DNA from: Kribbella amoyensis
Lineage (GTDB): Bacteria > Actinomycetota > Actinomycetes > Propionibacteriales > Kribbellaceae
Assembly (NCBI RefSeq): GCF_007828865.1
Contig: NZ_VIVK01000003.1
Coordinates: 434,001-498,000 of the forward strand
Reading direction: 5' to 3'
DNA length: 64,000 nt
Shown here one piece after another: positions 32,914 through 39,438 of this stretch; positions within the stretch are counted from its first letter, which is position 1, and each line of letters starts with the position of its first letter. Below the pieces are notes generated by a model. That model searched no databases and had not been told where the DNA came from. It was given only the letters and a program-made list of their open reading frames with translations. Both the position numbers and the translations under genes were made by a program.

Positions 32914-34101
32914 ATGAGCACGCCGCACCGCGCACCCTCGCGGAACCCGATTCGCCGGCTGGCCGCCGGCGTCTCGCGCTGGCGGAACACCCGCCGGGGC
33001 ACGGCGACACTGAAGGCCGCCTACGCGCAGGCCGCGCGTGACGCGAAGCGGATGGACCCGGCCGTCCGGGCGGCCGTCGGCCGGGCGAAACTGGGCAAAG
33101 AGGACCTCAAGGCGCTGGCGCACTCCCAGATCTCCGCGCACGCCAACCGCGACGGGGGGCTCGCCCAGCAGCTCGATGGCATGGCCGCCGGCCAGATCGC
33201 GGCGACCGACCGGCCGCGGCAGCGGACCTTCAACCCGGTCAAGATGGTGCAGAACCGGGTCACCCGCTGGCGGGAGACCCGGCAGGGCACGGCGACGCTG
33301 AAGGCCGCCTTCGCCCAGGCGGCCCGGGACGCGAAGCGGATGGACCCGGCAGTACGGGAGGTGATTGGGCGGTCGAAGATCGGCAAGGCCGACCTGGCCC
33401 ACTTCGTCAAGGCACAGATGGCCCAGTCCCTCGACCCCCGCACCGCCGCCGCCAGAGCGTCCGCCGCCGGGACGCACGTCCCCACCGCGGCCCCTGCCGG
33501 TCGATCCCGGCCGGCCCATGCCGCGCCGTCGCAGTCAGCGGGTCAGCGCGTGGCGAACGCCGTCAACACCATGTCGCGCTGGAAGAACGCGGTGAAGAGC
33601 GGCTCGGTCGACAAGGCGCGGAAGTTCCGGGACGACTACAACGAGCGTCGCCAGAACCCCACCGGCCGCGCGGCCCGGGCAGCCCAGGCCGCTCAGCCGG
33701 CCACCGGCCGGGTCGACCCCGCCTGGACGGCCGGCCCCGGTCAGGCCACGCCCCGGCCCGCGACACTGGGGCAGTCAGCTCCCGCTCAGACGCCCGGTCA
33801 GGGTCAGTCGCCCGAGGACAAAGCGAGACTGGCGAAGGCCTTCCACGCCTCGGTGAACAACTCGGTGCCGCTGGCATCGGAGGCGGCGGAGAAGTCGGAC
33901 AAGTTCGGTGGCCAGGAGTCCGGGGGCGGCAAGCACCGGGCGCCGGACTGGGCGCTCGACGGCAACGCGCCGGCGTCGGGTGCGGTGAAGAACGCGCCGA
34001 AGGCCGACAAGTCCAGCGCGGCCGGCCAGAAGGGCGAGGCCCCGGAGACCAGCCGGCACGGCACCGCGACCAAGACCCCGGCTCACCGAGAGCGGGACTG
34101 A
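32914..34101 (+). CDS. Cassette copy 2, second gene: Arg/Ala-rich protein with an internal repeat
   Basis: 395 residues from ATG 32914, 8 bp after the first gene. Residues 11-72 and 107-168 are a duplicated helical unit with a 96-residue period: RW.xTRxGTATLKAA followed by AQAARDAKRMDPAVR and GR.K.GK.DL. A weaker third copy may start near 213 (RVANAVNTMSRWKNAVKSGS). From about 245 to the end it is low complexity (Gln, Pro, Ala, Gly, Lys). Near residue 347 it has GGKHRAPD, matched by GGKHRKPD close to the end of the copy 3 protein. Strongly basic, no signal peptide, no membrane helix. Could bind nucleic acid or be a secreted or delivered protein; nothing proves either. Confidence 0.65.
   Translation: MSTPHRAPSRNPIRRLAAGVSRWRNTRRGTATLKAAYAQAARDAKRMDPAVRAAVGRAKLGKEDLKALAHSQISAHANRDGGLAQQLDGMAAGQIAATDRPRQRTFNPVKMVQNRVTRWRETRQGTATLKAAFAQAARDAKRMDPAVREVIGRSKIGKADLAHFVKAQMAQSLDPRTAAARASAAGTHVPTAAPAGRSRPAHAAPSQSAGQRVANAVNTMSRWKNAVKSGSVDKARKFRDDYNERRQNPTGRAARAAQAAQPATGRVDPAWTAGPGQATPRPATLGQSAPAQTPGQGQSPEDKARLAKAFHASVNNSVPLASEAAEKSDKFGGQESGGGKHRAPDWALDGNAPASGAVKNAPKADKSSAAGQKGEAPETSRHGTATKTPAHRERD
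32944..33415 (+). repeat. Imperfect 288-bp-period repeat inside cassette copy 2
   Basis: Two units of about 185 bp (32944-33129 and 33232-33415) encode the duplicated helix. The stretch GCGAAGCGGATGGACCCGGC is identical in both; changes between units are mostly at third codon positions, so the protein sequence has been kept under selection. Confidence 0.7.
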
Positions 34102-34108
34102 GGCGTAA

Positions 34109-34138
34109 CCGCCGCGGGTGGGAGCGCCCCCGCGGCGG
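34109..34138 (+). terminator. GC-rich hairpin after cassette copy 2
   Basis: A 10-bp stem CCGCCGCGGG/CCCGCGGCGG lies 8 bp past the stop codon. No U-tract follows. Confidence 0.5.
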
Positions 34139-34214
34139 GCAGCATCAGCCGATCGCGTCGCCGGACCGGCTCCGGACGAACCGCGGGCGGGTCGCGGATG
34201 GACCTGCCGGGCCT

Positions 34215-34269
34215 TAGCGTTGCGCAGACGGCTTGTTGCCCCCGAGCCGTGACCCCGTGGACGGAAGGA
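34215..34269 (+). promoter_or_regulatory. Promoter box and conserved leader of cassette copy 3
   Basis: TAGCGT at 34215-34220 lies in CCTTAGCGTTGCGCAGA, which aligns with the boxes of copies 1 and 2. TGGACGGAAGGA at 34258-34269 repeats the copy 2 leader. Confidence 0.45.
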
Positions 34270-34282
34270 ACAGGGCACAGGG

Positions 34283-34864
34283 ATGAAGACGCAGGACAGA
34301 CCGCTCGACGAGGACGACCTGGCGATGGCCGACCTCGGCGACGTGTCGGATTGGACCGCGGTCGCCGGGCCGGACTCGGACGAGACCGGTGAAGCAGTGG
34401 TACGCGCCCTGGTCCAGCGCGTGATGGCGGCGACCGGCTGGCAGCCGTGGCCGCTGGAACCGGGCGAGACGATCGACGAGGTGGCCGCCTCCTGGGGTTT
34501 CACCACCCGGCGCGGGACCACCATGGTCGTGTTCGACGGGCTGACGTTCTCCGACTGCCGCAACTCCGGCTGGTCGGCGTACCAGATCGGGCCGGACGAC
34601 ATCGCGCAGGCCGAGGCGGGCCTGGACGCGCACTGGCCGGACCACCTGGCCCTGGCCGTGAAGCACTGGGGCGAGCCGGACTACGTCGGCGACGAGTCCA
34701 GCCCCACGTTCCTCGACGAGTGGGCGCCCGGGGCCGGTACCGACCGCCGGCACCTGGCCGTCTGGCTGCGGCCCGGCGCGCAGTTCCACCTGTTCAGCAA
34801 CAAGCCGACCAAGGACCCGCTGACACCGGCGGTGGGTGTCAACTATGCGGTCTACCTCGACTAG
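34283..34864 (+). CDS. Cassette copy 3, first gene: paralogous ~195-residue protein (DUF6301-like)
   Basis: 193 residues from ATG 34283, with GGAAGGAACAGGG upstream. Same length as the copy 2 protein and nearly collinear with it, so the two are recent tandem duplicates. Conserved positions include the DEDDLAMADL start, ATGWQPWP, RRGTTMVVFDGL, KHWGEPDYVGDE, FLDEWAPGAG and HLAVWLRPGAQFHLFSNKP. No membrane segment or signal peptide. The stop codon again forms part of the next ribosome binding site (TAGGAG). Confidence 0.72.
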   Translation: MKTQDRPLDEDDLAMADLGDVSDWTAVAGPDSDETGEAVVRALVQRVMAATGWQPWPLEPGETIDEVAASWGFTTRRGTTMVVFDGLTFSDCRNSGWSAYQIGPDDIAQAEAGLDAHWPDHLALAVKHWGEPDYVGDESSPTFLDEWAPGAGTDRRHLAVWLRPGAQFHLFSNKPTKDPLTPAVGVNYAVYLD

Positions 34865-34872
34865 GAGTACTG

Positions 34873-35700
34873 ATGAGCACTGAGGGTCTGTGGAAGCAGG
34901 GCGACCAGAAGGCCGCGCTGGAATGGCTGGCCAACCTCGACACCAAGTCCCAGGTCGCGCTGCAGCGGTCCATCCGGACCCATCAGGCGCTCGGCCCGGT
35001 CTACAACGCCATCGCGCGGACCGTCCACTTCGCCCAGCGGAACACCACCCGGCTGAGCGACTTCGCCCAGCGGCTGGCCAGCAGCGGCAAGAACAGGTAC
35101 CAGCAGGCCAAGGAGAAGCACGAGACGAAGTCCGCCGCGCGCAGTGAGCGCAGGGCGGAGATGGTCAGCAACGTCAAGGAGAACGTCGCCAACGCGAAGC
35201 AGTGGGCCGGCGACACCCGCCGCGACCTGGTCGCCTCGGGCAAGGAAGCGGCGGGCAAGGCGGTGGCCGCCGGAAAGGAGACCGCCGCGAAGGGCTCGCG
35301 GTGGTTCAACCAGAAGATCAGCAACGGAGCGGCCCGGGCGAGCGCGGCGTTCGCCGGGATCGCCGCCCGGCGCAGCTCGCCGGAACTGCAGGGCCCGGAC
35401 CTGAAGCTGCCGACGAACCTGCAACTGGCCGAGCACCTCTCCCACGTGGCGACGGCCACGACGCCGGAGCAGCTCGCGAAGGCCGAGGCGAACCTCGGCA
35501 AGTTCATCGACGCGAAGCGCACCGAGCTGCAGTCGGCGCAGACCGGCGTCAACAAGGCGCAGAACCTGGCCTGGGCACTGCAGGGCAGCTCGCCGGCCGC
35601 CGGGGCGGTCCAGCAGAAGCCGGCCGCCGGTCAGCCGGGCCAGGCCGCCGAGAACAAGCAGGGCGGCAAGCACCGCAAGCCCGACGGCAAGGAGATCTGA
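34873..35700 (+). CDS. Cassette copy 3, second gene: long helical, LEA-like basic protein
   Basis: 275 residues from ATG 34873. Predicted almost wholly helical and rich in Ala, Lys, Gln and Glu. Residues about 105-155 (NVKENVANAKQWAGDTRR, GKEAAGKAVAAGKETAAKGS) resemble the ~11-residue amphipathic repeats of LEA or apolipoprotein-like proteins. A second helical region spans 180-240. The C-terminus GGKHRKPDGKEI shares GGKHRxPD with the copy 2 protein. Otherwise unrelated to the second genes of copies 1 and 2. No signal peptide. Function unknown. Confidence 0.65.
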   Translation: MSTEGLWKQGDQKAALEWLANLDTKSQVALQRSIRTHQALGPVYNAIARTVHFAQRNTTRLSDFAQRLASSGKNRYQQAKEKHETKSAARSERRAEMVSNVKENVANAKQWAGDTRRDLVASGKEAAGKAVAAGKETAAKGSRWFNQKISNGAARASAAFAGIAARRSSPELQGPDLKLPTNLQLAEHLSHVATATTPEQLAKAEANLGKFIDAKRTELQSAQTGVNKAQNLAWALQGSSPAAGAVQQKPAAGQPGQAAENKQGGKHRKPDGKEI

Positions 35701-35720
35701 CCTTCCGTACTCCGTGCAGC

Positions 35721-35760
35721 GCCCGTCGACGGTCCCCCGTCGGCGGGCGTTTCGTTTGTC
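35721..35760 (+). terminator. Terminator after cassette copy 3
   Basis: A 12-bp stem with one mismatch (35721-35732 with 35737-35748) is followed by a T-rich GTTTCGTTTGTC. It separates the cassette from the convergent TetR gene. Confidence 0.7.
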
Positions 35761-35775
35761 CGGACCGGCCAGGCC

Positions 35776-36363
35776 TCAGGCGTCGGCGGGGGCGTGGGCG
35801 CGCAGTGCCAGAACGGCGGTTGCGGCATCGAGCAGATGGGCCCGGAGCTCGGCGTCGCTGATCTCGGCCGTGTTGAGCCCGGAGGAGAGCACCGCGCCGA
35901 TCACCTCGACCGCGGCCGCCGCCAGCACCCGGTCCCGCGGCGTCGGATCGTCCCCGGCCAGCCAGAGCTGGAAGGCGCGGCTGCGCGCGATCAGGTCGTC
36001 CAGGTCGTCGCCGAACGCGGCCAGCACCGCGGCCACGTCCCGCAGCACGGTCGGCCCGGTGGACCGGTGCTTGATCACGACGTCCAGGTACGCCCCGAGC
36101 AGTTCGCGCTCGCTCTCCGGTGACCAGGGCACCGTCTTGATCAGCTCGAAGATCTGGTTCATGTCGTCGAAGAACGTGCCGATGATCGCCCGGAGCAGGT
36201 CCTGCTTCGACGAGTAGTGGTAGTACAGCGACGCCTTGGTGATCCCGACCTGTTCGGCGATCTCGCGCAGGCTCGTCTTCTCGTACCCCTGACTCGAGAA
36301 CAGCTCGAGGGCGGCGCGGTGGATCTCGCTCTTGGTGTCCCGGGTTCGCGTCTCGTGCTGCAT
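35776..36363 (-). CDS. TetR-family transcriptional regulator
   Basis: 195 residues from ATG 36363. N-terminal HTH (about 10-56) with FSSQGYEKTSLREIAEQVGI and TKASLYYHYSSKQDLL, the standard TetR recognition helix and following helix. The C-terminal ligand domain is all-helical and variable. It is divergent from an MMPL exporter, and two inverted repeats lie between them, so it very likely represses both. Confidence 0.9.
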   Translation of the reverse strand: MQHETRTRDTKSEIHRAALELFSSQGYEKTSLREIAEQVGITKASLYYHYSSKQDLLRAIIGTFFDDMNQIFELIKTVPWSPESERELLGAYLDVVIKHRSTGPTVLRDVAAVLAAFGDDLDDLIARSRAFQLWLAGDDPTPRDRVLAAAAVEVIGAVLSSGLNTAEISDAELRAHLLDAATAVLALRAHAPADA

Positions 36364-36388
36364 GTCACCACTTTCTCACTTCCCGTGC

Positions 36389-36430
36389 CTACCGGACGGC
36401 AGGTAGTCTACCAACCGACCGGCAGGTAGA
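36389..36430. promoter_or_regulatory. Two TetR-type operators
   Basis: CTACC-N8-GGTAG at 36389-36406 is directly followed by TCTACC-N12-GGTAGA at 36407-36430. Both contain CGGCAGGTAG on the same strand, so they are also direct repeats. They lie between the TetR and MMPL starts and ahead of the MMPL ribosome binding site. Confidence 0.6.
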
Positions 36431-36450
36431 CAGCAGCTCAGGAGGGTTCC

Positions 36451-38613
36451 GTGTTCACTCGGCTCGGGCGATTCGTCGTCCACAACCCCTGGAAGGTGAT
36501 CGCCGCCTGGGTGATCGCGGCGATCGCCGTGGTCGCGTTCGCACCCACGCTGGCCGACGTCACCAACAAGGACCAGGCCAGCTTCCTGCCCGACAAGTAC
36601 GAGTCGGTGCAGGCGCAGAAGCTGGCCGCGGACGCGTTCGGCCAGACCAACGACGCCACCGCGAGCATCGTGGTCAAGCGTGCCGGCGGCGGTGAGCTGA
36701 CCGCCGCCGACCAGGCCGAGGTGACCGAGCTCGCGAAGAAGATCACCGACGCCAAGATCGAGCGGGTCACGGCCGCTCTGACCGGACCGCAGGCGCTCTC
36801 GCCGAACAAGCAGGTCCAGCTGGTCTCCGTCGGGTTGAAGGGGATGCCCGACGACCAGGCCGTCCTGGACGCGGTCCAGAAGGTCCGCGACGTCGCCGGG
36901 CCGGCCCTGGCCGACAGCGGGCTCGAGTACGGCGTGACCGGTGACGCGGCGTTGTTCCTGGACAACCAGGACGCGTTCGAGAACGCGTTCGTGGTGGTCG
37001 GGATCGCGACCCTGGTCCTGATCGTCGGCCTGCTGCTGTTCATCTACCGCAGCCCGGTGGCCGCGTTGCTGCCGATCCTCACGGTCGGCCTGGTCAGCGC
37101 GATCGCGCCCGGCCTGATCGCGCTCGCGGCCAAGGCCTTCGACCTGCAGGTGACGCAGGACCTGCAGACCATCCTCACCGTCGTGCTCTACGGCGTCGGC
37201 ACGGACTACATCCTGTTCCTGCTGTTCCGGTACCGCGAGCGGCTGCGGGCCGGCGAGGAGCCGAAGCAGGCCCTGGTGATCGCGACCGCCCGCGTCTCCG
37301 AGGTGATCGTGTCGGCGGCCGGGGCGATCGTGGTCGCGTTCAGCGCGCTGCTGCTGGCGGTGTTCGGCGGGTTCAAGAGCCTCGGCCCGGGCCTCGCGAT
37401 CGCGGTCGCGGTGATGGCGTTCGCGGCGATCACGCTGATCCCGGCGGTCGTGTCGCTGCTCGGCCCGAAGGTGTTCTGGCCGTCGAAGTCGTGGCAGCAG
37501 ACGCCGAAGGGCGCGATGTTCAAGCGGTTCGGCCGGTTCACCGCGAAGCGCCCGGCCGTGGTGGCGATCCTGTCCGGCGGCCTGATGGTCGCGCTCGCGC
37601 TCGGCGCGCTCGGGATGAAGGTCGACTACGACGCGTTCAGCCAGCTCCCCGACAACACCGAGTCCTCCCGCGCGGTCAAGGACCTGCAGGCCGGCTTCCC
37701 CGCCGGTGCGCTCAACCCGACCACCGTGTACGTGAGGTCCACCGACGGTACGCCGCTCGACCCGGCCGAGCTCACCGCATACGCCGGGAAGCTGGCCAAG
37801 GTGGAAGGTGTCGGAGCTGTCCTCCCGGCTGCCGCGGACGGTTCGCCGGCCTTGCTCAACCAGGACAAGACCGTTGCCCAGATCAACGTCGTGCTGGCGG
37901 ACCCGCCGTACGCGACCTCTGCGCTCGACCTGGTCGACGGGAAGCTGCGGGACGCCGCCCACGCCGAGGCGCCGGACGGTACGACCGCTCTGCTCGGTGG
38001 GGTCACCGCGAGCTACACGGACATCCGGGACGCGAACACCCGGGACCTGTCGGTGATCTTCCCGGTCGCGGGTGGGCTGATCGCGGTCATCCTGGCGCTG
38101 TTGCTGCGGAGCCTGCTGGCGCCGCTGGTGCTGATGATCGCGGTGGTGCTCAGCTTCTTCAGCACCACCGGCGCGACCGTGCTGGTGTTCCAGGGCGCGG
38201 CCGGTCATGCAGGCGTGACGTTCTCGCTGCCGATCATGCTGTACCTGTTCGTGGTTGCCATCGGCACCGACTACAACATCCTGATGGTGGCCCGGTTGCG
38301 GGAGGAGGCCGAGCGCGGGACGGATCCACGGGAGGCGGCCGACCTGGCGATCGAGCACGGTGGCCCGTCGGTCGCGGCGGCCGGGCTGATCCTGGCCGGT
38401 ACGTTCTCCTCGCTGATGCTGGCCGGGATGGCGCTGCTGACCGAGATGGGATTCTCGGTCGCCGTCGGGATCGCGATCTCCGCGTTCGTGATGTCGATCT
38501 TCCTGGTCCCGAGCGTCACCGCGTTGCTGGGTGACAAGGCCTGGTGGCCGCGGAAGCCGCGCCAACGGGCCAAGCCGGCTCCGGAGGAGCGTGAGTTGGC
38601 GCCCGTCGGCTGA
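36451..38613 (+). CDS. MMPL/RND-family membrane exporter
   Basis: 720 residues from GTG 36451, with AGGAGGG upstream. Twelve membrane helices in the RND pattern: helix 1 (about 14-34), a periplasmic domain (35-190), five helices, and the same arrangement repeated (helix near 375, domain 395-530, five helices). Conserved Asp-Tyr pairs in helices 4 and 10 (YGVGTDYILFLL and AIGTDYNILMV) are the proton relay of MMPL proteins. Likely exports lipids or hydrophobic drugs. Controlled by the divergent TetR. Confidence 0.9.
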   Translation: MFTRLGRFVVHNPWKVIAAWVIAAIAVVAFAPTLADVTNKDQASFLPDKYESVQAQKLAADAFGQTNDATASIVVKRAGGGELTAADQAEVTELAKKITDAKIERVTAALTGPQALSPNKQVQLVSVGLKGMPDDQAVLDAVQKVRDVAGPALADSGLEYGVTGDAALFLDNQDAFENAFVVVGIATLVLIVGLLLFIYRSPVAALLPILTVGLVSAIAPGLIALAAKAFDLQVTQDLQTILTVVLYGVGTDYILFLLFRYRERLRAGEEPKQALVIATARVSEVIVSAAGAIVVAFSALLLAVFGGFKSLGPGLAIAVAVMAFAAITLIPAVVSLLGPKVFWPSKSWQQTPKGAMFKRFGRFTAKRPAVVAILSGGLMVALALGALGMKVDYDAFSQLPDNTESSRAVKDLQAGFPAGALNPTTVYVRSTDGTPLDPAELTAYAGKLAKVEGVGAVLPAAADGSPALLNQDKTVAQINVVLADPPYATSALDLVDGKLRDAAHAEAPDGTTALLGGVTASYTDIRDANTRDLSVIFPVAGGLIAVILALLLRSLLAPLVLMIAVVLSFFSTTGATVLVFQGAAGHAGVTFSLPIMLYLFVVAIGTDYNILMVARLREEAERGTDPREAADLAIEHGGPSVAAAGLILAGTFSSLMLAGMALLTEMGFSVAVGIAISAFVMSIFLVPSVTALLGDKAWWPRKPRQRAKPAPEERELAPVG

Positions 38614-38653
38614 CGCCGCTCCCCCACAGACCGCAGGCAGAGGGGTCCTGCGA

Positions 38654-38688
38654 GGCGAGGCCCTGGACCACCGGTCCAGGGCCTCGCC
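38654..38688 (+). terminator. MMPL gene terminator
   Basis: A 16-bp perfect stem with a 3-nt loop (38654-38669 and 38673-38688) lies 40 bp past the MMPL stop and faces the convergent yczE-like gene, so it may act in both directions. Confidence 0.8.
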
Positions 38689-38707
38689 GTTGGTACCTGC
38701 CGTTGGG

Positions 38708-39376
38708 TCAGGTGGTCCTGGCCGGGTGGTCGAGGCGGACGGTGAAGATCGGCAGCAGGACGTGGACGAGCGGGCCGATCGCGAGGGCGTACGCCACCGT
38801 GCCGAAGCCGACCACGCCGCCGAGCAGCCAGCCGATCGCGAGCACGCTGACTTCCAACGTGGTCCGGACCAGCCGGACGCTCAGCCCGGTCCGGCGGACC
38901 AGGCCGGTCATCAGCCCGTCCCGGGGACCCGGGCCGAACTGGGCGCCGATGTACAGCGCGCCGGCGAGCGCGTTCAGCACGATGCCGCTCGCGATGAAGA
39001 CGATCCGCAGCCACAGCGCGTCCGGGGTGTGCAGGAGGTACAGGGTGAGGTCGGTGACCAGGCCGATCACGATCGCGTTGCTGATCGTGCCGAGCCCGGG
39101 CCACTGACGCAGCGGGATCCAGGCCAGCAGGACGACGAAGCTCATCGCGATCACCACCGTGCCGAAGCTGAGCGGCAGGTGCTTGGTGATCCCGGAGTGC
39201 AGCACGTCCCATGGGTCCAGGCCGAGGTTGCTCTCGATCATCAGGCCCATCGACCCGCCGTACAGCGCCAGCCCGGCGTACAGCTGGACCAGGCGGCGCG
39301 GCAGGTGGCCGGCGCGGAGTTGCTGCAGCGGGTTCAGCGCGGCGAGAGTGCGTGGGGCTTCGGCAGTGGCGGTCAC
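38708..39376 (-). CDS. yczE: YczE-like membrane protein
   Basis: 222 residues from GTG 39376; CAAACT lies 6 nt upstream as possible -10. About five to six membrane helices; motifs LYGGSMGLMIESNLGLDPWDVLH and GAQFGPGPRDGLMTGL are typical of the YczE/YitT-like group. The divergent MocR gene is its known partner in many bacteria (YczR-YczE pairs), where the regulator is thought to control this putative transporter. Substrate unknown. Confidence 0.82.
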   Translation of the reverse strand: MTATAEAPRTLAALNPLQQLRAGHLPRRLVQLYAGLALYGGSMGLMIESNLGLDPWDVLHSGITKHLPLSFGTVVIAMSFVVLLAWIPLRQWPGLGTISNAIVIGLVTDLTLYLLHTPDALWLRIVFIASGIVLNALAGALYIGAQFGPGPRDGLMTGLVRRTGLSVRLVRTTLEVSVLAIGWLLGGVVGFGTVAYALAIGPLVHVLLPIFTVRLDHPARTT

Positions 39377-39393
39377 TCGTCCAGTTTGTGCCT

Positions 39394-39433
39394 CGATTGG
39401 CCTGGTGATCGATAGCCACTTGGGCAATAGTGG
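39394..39433. promoter_or_regulatory. Likely MocR (YczR) binding region
   Basis: The 62-bp gap between yczE and the MocR gene holds CCACT-N8-AGTGG (39416-39433), CGAT-N10-ATCG (39394-39411) and two TTGG half-sites 23 bp apart (39397 and 39420). MocR proteins usually bind direct repeats about two turns apart. Confidence 0.5.
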
Positions 39434-39438
39434 ACTGT

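Noticed and set aside
27365-35700. Integrated mobile element carrying the cassettes
   Set aside because: No integrase, transposase, attachment repeats or tRNA are seen, and codon use is like the neighbours.
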